Assembly (NCBI GenBank): GCA_025362915.1
Contig: JANYEU010000204.1
Location: forward strand, 1-9,851
DNA length: 9,851 nt
Direction of reading: 5' to 3'
Source of the DNA: Chitinophagaceae bacterium
GTDB taxonomy: Bacteria > Bacteroidota > Bacteroidia > Chitinophagales > Chitinophagaceae
A program made the translations under genes and the position numbers. Positions within the stretch are counted from its first letter, which is position 1, and the number at the start of each line of letters is the position of its first letter. This document shows positions 1 to 6,269 of this stretch, piece after piece. The notes below the pieces were generated by a model. That model was not told where the DNA came from, ran no database searches, and saw only the letters and a program-made list of their open reading frames with translations.

Positions 1-93
1 GTAAAAACTTTGTTTTATGTCATCCTAGACATAAAGGATGAGTAAAAACTTTGTTTTTACTCGTCCTTTATGTCTAGGGTGACATAAAACAAA
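1..93. repeat. Long palindrome (41-bp arms) with flanking direct repeat
   Basis: Positions 9-49 and 53-93 are inverted copies around a 3-base TTT loop, with only two non-Watson-Crick positions in 41. Both are T opposite G, so an RNA copied from the plus strand would pair along the whole arm through G-U wobbles. Each arm contains a smaller inverted pair (TCATCC / GGATGA at 20-41). The 16 bases at 1-16 recur at 42-57, so the element may be part of a longer array running off the left edge. The TGTCATCCT...AGGATGA pattern resembles a widespread Bacteroidota intergenic repeat as I remember it. That link is from memory and untested. Confidence 0.8.
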
Positions 94-126
94 TATTGTA
101 CAAACAATCATTAAACAAAATAAAAC

Positions 127-167
127 AAAAAGTTCCTTGAAAAGAAATTCTCTTCAAGGGACTTTTT
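127..167. terminator. Bidirectional intrinsic terminator after tolC
   Basis: A 15-bp stem pairs 127-141 with 153-167 across an 11-base loop, with one T-G position (134/160). The stem has A-runs on the left and T-runs on the right, so it gives a U-tract in either direction. On the minus strand it lies about 50 bases past the tolC-type stop and would end the efflux operon. On the plus strand it could end a convergent gene to the left of the window. Confidence 0.85.
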
Positions 168-183
168 ATTATTTATGAGCGTT

Positions 184-211
184 GACTTTTGACTCTCGAC
201 TTATGACTTAA
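184..211. repeat. Four-unit heptamer array (GACTTTT-type)
   Basis: GAC recurs at 184, 191, 198 and 205, an exact 7-base period: GACTTTT, GACTCTC, GACTTAT, GACTTAA. The array ends four bases before the tolC-type stop codon at 216-218. It has the same period as the arrays in the two upstream junctions of this operon but a different unit sequence. Confidence 0.75.
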
Positions 212-215
212 AATC

Positions 216-1493
216 TTACCAATATTTATCACCCATCAATCTTGCCAATTCTACCTTTGCCAAGCACAATTGATACTGGTATTGAAGCTTGGTCAATTCG
301 GCTCTTTCTAAGTTTGTAGTGGCATTGGTCAATTCCAAGTTTGTTCCTACGCCGTTCTGAAACCTGTTTTCAGCCAATCTAGTTGCATATTTAGCTTCAT
401 CAATCTGTCCTTCCGTATTCTTTATCCTTTCCAAGTTGGAAGAAAGGTCGGTGAGTGCCTGCTCCAAATCTTTTCTATAATTACCATTTAGTGTTGCTAT
501 TGCCAACTCATTTTGTTTTACCAATGTTTGCGATAGCGCAATTTGTTTCTTGGTGCGCCCGCCCTCATAAATGGGTATTCTCAATGCTACCCCTGCATTA
601 TAATTAAACTTCAATTCATTTACGGATGGAACATATCCATTTTTAAGGCCCGATTCTGCACCAACAATTACACTCGGCTTAGTACCCAATTGTGTAACCG
701 CCAAATCATTTTGCGATTGCTTCACCTTGTCCTTTGCCAATAGAAAGTCAGGGTTATTTGCCTGTGCATCAGCAACTGCCCCTTCAATATCCTTTAGTGG
801 CAAATCAAAATCGAAAGAATTGCCGCTTGTTTGTTTTTGCCCAGTGGTATAAGCCAACAGGTTCAGTTGCTTTTGCAAGCTATTCTGCAAGTCTACCTTA
901 CGGTTTTGCTCTGCATCTATCTGGGTTTTTATGTTTAGGATGTCTATTTTAAGTGCATCTCCATTCTTGTATTTATTCTCTACAAAAGTGCTGTTCTCGC
1001 CTAAAAAGCTAAGCACACTATCTTGGATGCTGATGGCATGTTGCAGAAAAACAATGTTATAATAGATAGTAGAAACTTGGGAAGCCAATTGATATTTGGT
1101 ATAAATAACATTGTGCTCAGCATACTGAATATCAGTTTTAGAACGTTCGATGTTAGCTTTCAACTTGCCAAAATCAAATAAAAGATAGTTGATGTCTGCA
1201 TGACCATCAAGGTTATGAACGGGTGCAAACTGAAACTCTTGCCCACCCAATGGGATTTCAATCTTGGGCTCCACAAACCTATAAGCCACACTTGCATCTA
1301 TCGTTGGGCTATTGATGCTGGATACATCCAACCTTTGTTTTGCCGTGATTACAGTATTTTCCACTTCTTTTATTCTTGGGAAATAAGAAAATGACTGATT
1401 GATAAAAGATTTTAATTCAGTATTTGCTGTCACCTGCGCCTGTGAAGTAATCGCAGCTGATATCAGGAACGAAGCGATAAAAATTTGTTTCAT
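216..1493 (-). CDS. tolC: TolC-family outer-membrane efflux protein
   Basis: This 425-residue protein is predicted to be the outer-membrane channel of a tripartite efflux pump, carrying substrates from the inner-membrane transporter and adaptor out of the cell. It starts with a signal peptide (Lys2, hydrophobic run 4-15, likely cleavage after the TSQA at 16-19). The rest has the OEP-family pattern: long amphipathic, Gln/Asn/Leu-rich coiled-coil helices in two similar halves. The second half holds typical sentences such as GVALRIPIYEGGR near 305-318 and ATRLAENRFQNGVGTNLEL near 373-391. Length is close to the usual 420-490 for the family. No lipobox is seen. It is the last gene of the efflux cluster, 89 bases after the transporter gene, and a terminator follows. 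The family call is firm; the symbol is generic, since Bacteroidota carry many paralogues. Confidence 0.9.
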   Translation of the reverse strand: MKQIFIASFLISAAITSQAQVTANTELKSFINQSFSYFPRIKEVENTVITAKQRLDVSSINSPTIDASVAYRFVEPKIEIPLGGQEFQFAPVHNLDGHADINYLLFDFGKLKANIERSKTDIQYAEHNVIYTKYQLASQVSTIYYNIVFLQHAISIQDSVLSFLGENSTFVENKYKNGDALKIDILNIKTQIDAEQNRKVDLQNSLQKQLNLLAYTTGQKQTSGNSFDFDLPLKDIEGAVADAQANNPDFLLAKDKVKQSQNDLAVTQLGTKPSVIVGAESGLKNGYVPSVNELKFNYNAGVALRIPIYEGGRTKKQIALSQTLVKQNELAIATLNGNYRKDLEQALTDLSSNLERIKNTEGQIDEAKYATRLAENRFQNGVGTNLELTNATTNLERAELTKLQYQYQLCLAKVELARLMGDKYW

Positions 1494-1496
1494 AAA

Positions 1497-1580
1497 TTAG
1501 TGATTAGTGTTTAACGATTAGTGATTAGTATTTGGTGATTAGTGTTTAGATTAATCACTAAACACTAATCACTAACAACT
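1497..1580. repeat. Twelve in-phase heptamers forming a hairpin, emrB-tolC junction
   Basis: The junction consists of twelve consecutive 7-base units. Eight are TTAGTGA-like (1497-1552); four follow in inverted form, AATCACT-like (1553-1580), with no change of phase. Within it, 1535-1549 pairs perfectly with 1558-1572 (15 bp, 8-base loop). The array begins three bases from the tolC-type start codon and stops two bases before the emrB-type stop codon, so it fills the spacer. There is no T-run, so it does not look like a standard terminator. A processing or stability role is inference. Confidence 0.85.
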
Positions 1581-1582
1581 AT

Positions 1583-3193
1583 TTAGTGTGCTTCCGCAGC
1601 AGCCTTCTTTATAGCCGCTACTTCTTCTTTTGTTTTCTTTTTCGTTGTAAGGAACATCGTCAACGGCAATACCACTACAAAGAAGATGGCAATAAGTCGG
1701 AATGTATCCAGATAAGCCAAAAAATACGCCTGACGTTCAACTGTTCTTTCCAGAATAGTCAAAGCCTTTCCGGCAGCACCAGCCGCATCACCTGTTTTGC
1801 TTATGATGCCTTGTGCAAGTGTATTCAATCTATCAGTCAATAGAGGAGAATCTTTAGGCATGGCACTCACAAGATTCATTCGATGGTCGGCATATCTACT
1901 AGAGATATAATTGTTCGCTAGCGCAATACCAAATGCACCTCCAAGTTGGCGTATCATATTGTTTAATCCTATTCCAGTAGCATAATCCTTCGGTTCCAAC
2001 CCCGCTACTGCCTGATTAATCAATGGCAACTGACAAAATGCTATCCCAACGGCACGCACCAACAATGGATAGAAGAAGTCGCCCCTGCCTACATCTATAC
2101 TTACGCTGGCACTCATCATGCTATAAATTGAAAACAGGATATAGCCAATGATGATTAATGGTATTGGCGACATCCCTTTGCTCATTAATGTACCTACAAC
2201 TGGCATTAGAAACACGCAACAAAGCGTGGGTGCAAGGAGCGTAATACCCGTTTCGTAAGCTGTAAAACCAAGTACTCGCTGCGCCAATACGGGGAATACA
2301 AACACAGAAGTGTATAGCCCAAAGCCCACCACAAATGTGAAGATGGTTGTGAATGCGAGGTTGCGGTTCTTCATCACCTTTAGGTTTACCGCGGGCTGTT
2401 TTATATTGAGTTCGTAGAAGATAAAAGCTATCAAACCAACGGCTGCAAATACAGAACAATACCTGATTATCTCACTACTGAACCAATCTTCGCTTTCTCC
2501 CCTTTCCAATACAAACTGCAAACAGCCAATACCCACCATCAATAAAAGGATACCCGTATAATCAATCTTGATACTGTCCTTTTTCTTGCCTTCATTCGGT
2601 TTCTTATTGATGAATGTGATGGAAAGAATTGTAGCGAGGATACCAATTGGGATATTAATCATAAAGATTAATGGCCAAGACGAGTGGTCTATTATATAAC
2701 CGCCTAATGTTGGTCCCAAGGTAGGACCAAGTACAATACCCATCCCGAACAATCCCGATGCTTTGGGCCTGTCCTTTGGTTCAAATGCATCAAAGAGAAT
2801 GGCCTGCGAGGTGGATAACAATGCACCGCCACCAATACCTTGTATGAATCGCCAAAGGATTATCTCTACCAATGAGTGCGACTGACCGCACATATAAGAT
2901 GCTATTGTGAAAATAATCATCGATACAATATAGTAGTTCTTTCTGCCGAAATATTCAGCCAAGAAGCTTGTAAGCGGTATGATGATTACGTTTGCGATTG
3001 CATAAGAAGTTATCACCCAACTGATATCTTCAATACTCACTCCAAGGCTACCGCTCATGTCATTGAGAGCCACGTTTACAATAGACGTGTCCACCAATTC
3101 CATGATCGCCGCCGTAATGGTGGTGATAACTATTATCGCCCGCGCCAACCCCGTTGGATATACGATTGGCTGGGCTAAAGAAGCTGATGCCAT
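1583..3193 (-). CDS. emrB: DHA2-family drug:H+ antiporter (EmrB-like MFS transporter)
   Basis: This 536-residue inner-membrane transporter is predicted to export drugs or other toxic compounds in exchange for protons, working with the adaptor and TolC-type channel encoded beside it. Family marks in order: LVDTSIVNVAL at 33-43 (the DHA2 motif D1), the loop motif LAEYFGRKN at 78-86 (motif A), RFIQGIGGG at 115-123 (motif B), and a Gly/Pro-rich helix with GPTLGPTLGGY at 156-166 (motif C, typical of antiporters). Hydrophobic segments are consistent with the 14 membrane helices of DHA2 proteins, and the length fits EmrB (about 510-540). The C-terminus is a short cytoplasmic Lys/Ala-rich tail. It lies 84 bases after the adaptor gene and 89 before the channel gene, in the same direction. 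The substrate cannot be read from the sequence. Confidence 0.93.
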   Translation of the reverse strand: MASASLAQPIVYPTGLARAIIVITTITAAIMELVDTSIVNVALNDMSGSLGVSIEDISWVITSYAIANVIIIPLTSFLAEYFGRKNYYIVSMIIFTIASYMCGQSHSLVEIILWRFIQGIGGGALLSTSQAILFDAFEPKDRPKASGLFGMGIVLGPTLGPTLGGYIIDHSSWPLIFMINIPIGILATILSITFINKKPNEGKKKDSIKIDYTGILLLMVGIGCLQFVLERGESEDWFSSEIIRYCSVFAAVGLIAFIFYELNIKQPAVNLKVMKNRNLAFTTIFTFVVGFGLYTSVFVFPVLAQRVLGFTAYETGITLLAPTLCCVFLMPVVGTLMSKGMSPIPLIIIGYILFSIYSMMSASVSIDVGRGDFFYPLLVRAVGIAFCQLPLINQAVAGLEPKDYATGIGLNNMIRQLGGAFGIALANNYISSRYADHRMNLVSAMPKDSPLLTDRLNTLAQGIISKTGDAAGAAGKALTILERTVERQAYFLAYLDTFRLIAIFFVVVLPLTMFLTTKKKTKEEVAAIKKAAAEAH

Positions 3194-3203
3194 AAATATT
3201 TTT

Positions 3204-3279
3204 TTAGTTGTTAGTGATTAGTATTAGTGGTTAGTGATTTAAGTTTAGTCTAACAACTAATCACTAACCACTAATAACT
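3204..3279. repeat. Heptamer array and 17-bp hairpin, emrA-emrB junction
   Basis: Units TTAGTTG, TTAGTGA, a 6-base variant, TTAGTGG and TTAGTGA (3204-3237) face inverted units TAACAAC, TAATCAC, TAACCAC and TAATAAC (3251-3278). Positions 3223-3239 pair perfectly with 3259-3275 (17 bp, 19-base loop). A competing stem pairs 3206-3214 with 3250-3258. The array runs into the emrA-type stop codon (3278-3280) and ends about 10 bases from the emrB-type start. The unit is the same family as in the next junction downstream. Confidence 0.85.
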
Positions 3280-4318
3280 ATTTTGCCGCTACCACATAAA
3301 CACTCAATCCGGCACGTAGCACATCTTTATATTTAGCTACATCATTAATCCAGATTTTTACTGGTACACGTTGCGTAACCTTTACAAAGTTTCCACTACT
3401 ATTATCAGGCGGCAATAACGCGAATCTTGCACCAGTAGCATCGCTAAGACTGGCCACTGTTCCAGTTATCTTTAAATCTGGAAAGGCATCTACCCTCAAT
3501 TCTACCTGTTTATTTGGTATTAATGCACCTATCTGACTTTCTTTAAAGTTTGCTACAACCCAAAAAGTAGTGTCATTTACAATAGAGAATAAAGGCGTAC
3601 CCGCTTGTACAAACTGACCTTCACTTACATTCTTCCTGCCAATCTTTCCTGCTTGTGGAGCGAATATTTTGGTGTAGGTAAGTTTTAGTTTAATCTGATC
3701 TATTGCTGCTTGTTTTACAGCCATAGTTGCTTCTGTCTTTTTTACAGCCGATTGCAATACAGCGATACGACTTTGTGCAGAACCTAAATCATTATGGGTG
3801 TTATCCAAAGATTTTGTGGCTGATTCATAAGCAAACCGGCTATCATCCAATTGCTTTTTAGTAATTGCTTCGGCAGCATACAAGCTTTTGTTACGGTTGT
3901 AATCTTCCAATGCCTGTGCGCTTCTCACATCGCTGATGTCAATATTTCCTTTGTTCACTTTCAGCGAAACCTCTGCATTATTCAACGAAGCCTTTGCATT
4001 GATAATGTCCACTGCTGCTTGTGCATACTCGGCCTGTGCAGCTTCCAGTTGTGTTTGCAATTCAGCATCATCCAGCTCTGCAACTAACTCACCTGCTTTT
4101 ACGGTGTCATAATCATTTACTGTAATACTTTTTACATAACCAGATACACGTGGTAATACAGGTGTAATCTGTGTTTCAACTTGCGCATTGTCAGTTGTTT
4201 CGTGAGTGAAAACAAAGTTGATTTCTTTGTATCCAAAATAACCACCAATTACTAATACCAATCCAAGGATAATAGGTTTTACTGGAAAGCCCTTCTTTGT
4301 GTCTTTTTCTTGTGCCAT
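3278..4318 (-). CDS. emrA: HlyD/EmrA-family membrane-fusion adaptor
   Basis: This 346-residue periplasmic adaptor, anchored in the inner membrane, should bridge the EmrB-type transporter and the TolC-type channel. A short cytoplasmic N-terminus is followed by one membrane helix (about 14-30). TTDNAQVETQ at 41-50 and the RVSGYV...VKAGELVAELDD stretch (57-84) form the first half of the biotinyl-lipoyl-like domain. A long Ala/Gln/Glu-rich coiled-coil hairpin follows (about 85-210). The second lipoyl half is IFAPQAGKIGRKNVSEGQFV (218-237). The C-terminal barrel carries an EmrA-like LLPPDNSSGNFVKVTQRVPV at 301-320. Length is slightly shorter than E. coli EmrA (390). It follows the repressor gene after 117 bases. 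The uncleaved anchor and the PPDN..GN motif favour EmrA over RND-type adaptors. Confidence 0.92.
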   Translation of the reverse strand: MAQEKDTKKGFPVKPIILGLVLVIGGYFGYKEINFVFTHETTDNAQVETQITPVLPRVSGYVKSITVNDYDTVKAGELVAELDDAELQTQLEAAQAEYAQAAVDIINAKASLNNAEVSLKVNKGNIDISDVRSAQALEDYNRNKSLYAAEAITKKQLDDSRFAYESATKSLDNTHNDLGSAQSRIAVLQSAVKKTEATMAVKQAAIDQIKLKLTYTKIFAPQAGKIGRKNVSEGQFVQAGTPLFSIVNDTTFWVVANFKESQIGALIPNKQVELRVDAFPDLKITGTVASLSDATGARFALLPPDNSSGNFVKVTQRVPVKIWINDVAKYKDVLRAGLSVYVVAAK

Positions 4319-4361
4319 GTGTCTATTGTTTTGTTATTAAAAATTATTATTCTTATTTATT

Positions 4362-4432
4362 CGTTAATCGGGAGGAACGGAAATCGCTAGTATGCTCAAA
4401 CTTGCGATTAACGATTACTTGCGAATCCCGAT
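4362..4432. repeat. Two competing inverted repeats in the tetR-emrA junction
   Basis: CGTTAATCG at 4362-4370 is matched by CGATTAACG at 4405-4413. ATCGGGA at 4367-4373 is matched by TCCCGAT at 4426-4432. The two left arms overlap, so only one stem can form at a time. The segment ends four bases before the tetR-type stop codon. There is no T-run, so it is not an obvious terminator. It could tune how much transcription or translation passes from the repressor into the pump genes, which is inference. Confidence 0.6.
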
Positions 4433-4435
4433 GCC

Positions 4436-5056
4436 CTAGTTGACTAATAAATGTGTGTGTATCAACTTTTGTATATGATTAATTAGGCGTTCTTTAAATT
4501 CTTCATCCGTATACGGTTCATTCGTATCTGGTTTTTGCAACAGTTTGTTACAAAAACTTTTAGACATCATTACATAACTTATAGTTCCAATCATAGAAGC
4601 AACTGTAAGCATTGAATCCACCTCTTTAAATACCTTCTTTGCAATGCCACTTTCTATTATTGCAGCAATATTCTTGGCATTGGTTGCAAAAGATTTAGTT
4701 AATAATTGATGTATTGCATCCCTCTTAGTATCCATCAATTCCTTATACAAAAACTTATTGAAAACTGCACCAGCCAATTTCCTTGTTACATAGCCCTCAA
4801 TGATAATATCTATTTTATCTATTTCAGATAGCGTTTCATTGGACTGCATTTCTTCAATTTTATCCTTCATATAAGTCATTTTGTCTTCTATGATGGCCTC
4901 AACCAATTTATCCTTGCTACCAAAGTAGTAGTTTATCATTGCCACATTCACGTTGGCTTCCAATGCCAATTCACGGATACTGGTTCCTTCAACGCCCCTG
5001 TCCGCAAACAGTGCAATTGCATGGTTCATTATATGTTCTTTCTTATCAACTGCCAT
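4436..5056 (-). CDS. TetR/AcrR-family transcriptional repressor of the efflux cluster
   Basis: This 206-residue regulator has an N-terminal DNA-binding domain with the classic TetR pattern: a first helix with IMNHAIALFADRGVEGTSI (9-27), then the helix-turn-helix through about residue 46, ending in the signature NVAMINYYFGSKDKLVEAI (37-55). The all-helical remainder (about 60-206) would bind ligand and dimerise; its ligand cannot be guessed from sequence. It is the first gene of the efflux cluster and is read in the same direction as the pump genes. A 37-bp palindrome overlapping a plausible promoter lies 27 bases upstream. The natural inference is that it represses itself and the pump, and releases on binding a pump substrate. 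The ATG at 5056 places the domain at the usual distance from the N-terminus. Confidence 0.92.
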   Translation of the reverse strand: MAVDKKEHIMNHAIALFADRGVEGTSIRELALEANVNVAMINYYFGSKDKLVEAIIEDKMTYMKDKIEEMQSNETLSEIDKIDIIIEGYVTRKLAGAVFNKFLYKELMDTKRDAIHQLLTKSFATNAKNIAAIIESGIAKKVFKEVDSMLTVASMIGTISYVMMSKSFCNKLLQKPDTNEPYTDEEFKERLINHIQKLIHTHLLVN

Positions 5057-5078
5057 TATCTAATTCTTTTTGAGAATG

Positions 5079-5109
5079 CAATATTAAACAAACGTTTGAT
5101 TTAATCAAA
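5079..5109 (-). promoter_or_regulatory. Putative promoter of the tetR-emrA-emrB-tolC cluster
   Basis: On the minus strand a TTTG (5106-5109) and a TAATATTG (5079-5086) are separated by 19 bases. This is close to the Bacteroidota housekeeping promoter pattern TTTG / TAnnTTTG, with one mismatch in the -7 box. It would start transcription roughly 15 bases upstream of the tetR-type start codon, and it sits almost wholly inside the operator-like palindrome. Confidence 0.5.
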
Positions 5110-5120
5110 CATTTGTTTAA
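5084..5120. promoter_or_regulatory. 37-bp operator-like palindrome upstream of tetR
   Basis: Positions 5084-5101 and 5103-5120 are inverted copies around a single central base (5102), with one mismatch (5093/5111). Each half has its own inner dyad: CAAACGTTTG is a perfect 10-bp palindrome and CAAACATTTG nearly so. Nested dyads like this are typical of TetR-family operators, some of which bind two dimers. The position over the predicted promoter fits autorepression. Confidence 0.8.
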
Positions 5121-5253
5121 AATTTTTCTAAAATAATAAACTCCATTGCACATGTAAAACCAAAAGGATGGAAAAGAGGGAGTGGTAGGTAAAGAAGTGG
5201 AATAACTTATTGATTATTGACAGGGGCTAAAATAATCCTTAACTTATAGGCAT

Positions 5254-5285
5254 AAAAAAAGAGCCCATACATATATGACCTCTTT
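5254..5285 (-). terminator. Intrinsic terminator after the small tandem genes
   Basis: Read on the minus strand, AAAGAG (5280-5285) pairs with CTCTTT (5258-5263). An inner CATA/TATG stem closes a four-base loop beyond a two-by-two internal loop, and a run of seven T follows (5254-5260). It lies about 40 bases beyond the second small gene and would separate that unit from the tetR promoter. Confidence 0.7.
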
Positions 5286-5326
5286 ATACTTTTCGTATGT
5301 TAAATTCTTGCTTAACTCTATAATGA

Positions 5327-5506
5327 CTATGCCTTAGAACTCTTGAAAGTTGGAAGAACGATAGCAGCAACTAACAAAGCAACGCCACCTACAACAGCAG
5401 CACCACTTGAAGAACTTGTATCTGTTGCGCTAGAAGCAGCAAATGCACCAACTGAAGAAATTACGATTACAGCTAAAGTAGCTACTAATTTTACTAAACT
5501 TTTCAT
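5327..5506 (-). CDS. Small exported or membrane protein, copy 2 of a tandem pair (59 aa)
   Basis: I do not recognise a family. The protein starts MKSLVKLVATLAVIVISSVG, a clear signal peptide with a likely cleavage after AFA (21-23). A Ser/Thr-rich linker follows (25-34, one Asp). A Gly/Ala/Val-rich hydrophobic helix with small residues at close spacing (GAAVVGGVALLVAAIVL, 35-51) comes next, then a short tail with two Lys. The mature form would be about 36 residues, held by one membrane helix. It is 90% identical in protein (53 of 59) and 88% in DNA to the gene just upstream, 44 bases away. Eleven sense codons differ silently against six replacements, which supports real coding under purifying selection. 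Leader sequences just before the ATG are also alike. The layout recalls filamentous-phage major coat proteins or other single-helix peptides, but no phage genes are nearby. Confidence 0.8.
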   Translation of the reverse strand: MKSLVKLVATLAVIVISSVGAFAASSATDTSSSSGAAVVGGVALLVAAIVLPTFKSSKA

Positions 5507-5550
5507 TTTACAATTTTTGATTTGTTTTAAACTCTTTTTACCTTTTTTAA

Positions 5551-5730
5551 TTAAGCCTTTTCACTCTTAAATGCAGGAAGAACTATGGCAGCGATTAACA
5601 AAGCAACACCCCCTACTACAGCAGCACCATTTGAAGAACTTGTATCTGTTGCACTAGAAGCAGCAAATGCTCCAACTGAAGAAATAACGACTACAGCTAA
5701 AGTAGCTACTGATTTTACTAAACTTTTCAT
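5551..5730 (-). CDS. Small exported or membrane protein, copy 1 of a tandem pair (59 aa)
   Basis: This is the upstream member of the pair and the first to be transcribed. It has the same architecture as its neighbour: signal peptide (1-23), Ser/Thr linker, hydrophobic helix (35-51), Lys-containing tail. Differences from the other copy fall at residues 7 (Ser for Leu), 14 (Val for Ile), 34 (Asn for Ser), 46 (Ile for Val), 53 (Ala for Thr) and 57 (Glu for Ser), all mild apart from 7 and 57. The ATG is preceded by AAATTATAAA, matched by AAATTGTAAA before the other copy. No Shine-Dalgarno is visible and I could not place a convincing promoter upstream. Function is unknown; the conserved duplication suggests dosage or slightly different partners. 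Confidence 0.8.
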   Translation of the reverse strand: MKSLVKSVATLAVVVISSVGAFAASSATDTSSSNGAAVVGGVALLIAAIVLPAFKSEKA

Positions 5731-6269
5731 TTTATAATTTTTTATTGTTTTAAAGATGTTTACTCTTTTTCAATTAGTAAGCCAAAGCAATAAAATTTAA
5801 AAAAAGCCTATTGTATAGTAAATAATTAAAATATCAACTATTCATTACATTATAGCTTTTAAATTGACGAAACATCAAAAACGATTTTATAAACTTGATG
5901 TTTTATGAAAACGGTTTTAAAATTAGTTCTCCTTTATTTCACGGGGTTACCTATTTGCCAAATTTTATTTATTTTATTCTTTATGAAATATATTTTATCA
6001 AAAAGACATAATGTCATTACAATTAACTATATTTTAAATTAAATACGAAATAAGAATATTTGTCAGTCAAACAAACGCATGTCAAACTTTCACTTAATGA
6101 CATTATTGCAATTAACAGCCAATACCAGCTGATTTGCTATCGGGGTCTATTTTTTATGACAAGGCCTTCATTCTAACAACAGTTATTAATTAATTAATAA
6201 ATAAACCTTTATTAATTGTCCTATAAACGCTGATAGTAATCAATGCTGTTTTGGTAAAATATTTTTCAA
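5731..6269. other. AT-rich non-coding region between small genes and metX unit
   Basis: No plausible gene is seen on either strand over about 540 bases. It is the divergent space between the minus-strand small genes and the plus-strand metX unit, so it should hold regulatory sites for both. It contains an inverted pair AAACATCAA / TTGATGTTT (5870-5878, 5895-5903), a direct pair AAAACGATTTTA / AAAACGGTTTTA (5878-5889, 5908-5919), two copies of an 11-bp dyad TAATGnCATTA (6009-6019, 6095-6105), and an 18-bp low-complexity palindrome of TTAA steps (6183-6200). Confidence 0.6.
6009..6116. repeat. Paired TAATGnCATTA dyads, each followed by CAATTAAC
   Basis: TAATGTCATTA (6009-6019) and TAATGACATTA (6095-6105) are each palindromic around a central base. 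With one extra base they form a 12-bp inverted pair. CAATTAAC follows directly at 6020-6027 and three bases later at 6109-6116. Centres are 86 bases apart, about eight helical turns. This looks like two binding sites for one dimeric regulator, possibly by looping; the regulator is unknown. Confidence 0.5.

Noticed and set aside
1497..1580. CRISPR array or phage attachment site at the heptamer region
   Set aside because: Units are seven bases with no spacers, and there is no integrase or cas gene nearby.
2121..2459. Second minus-strand frame of 112 codons inside the transporter gene
   Set aside because: It lies in another frame within a well-supported DHA2 transporter gene and shows no domain of its own.
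5343..5570. Plus-strand frame of 75 codons
   Set aside because: It is antisense to the two tandem small genes on the minus strand, whose signal peptides, conserved frames and mostly silent differences make them the real coding sequences.
5327..5730. Inovirus (filamentous phage) coat-gene remnant
   Set aside because: The signal peptide plus single helix fits in outline, but no Zot-type ATPase, replication or other phage gene is visible, so this was not used as the annotation.
6183..6200. 18-bp perfect palindrome of TTAA steps
   Set aside because: It is low-complexity AT sequence in AT-rich DNA, so the symmetry is likely to arise by chance.
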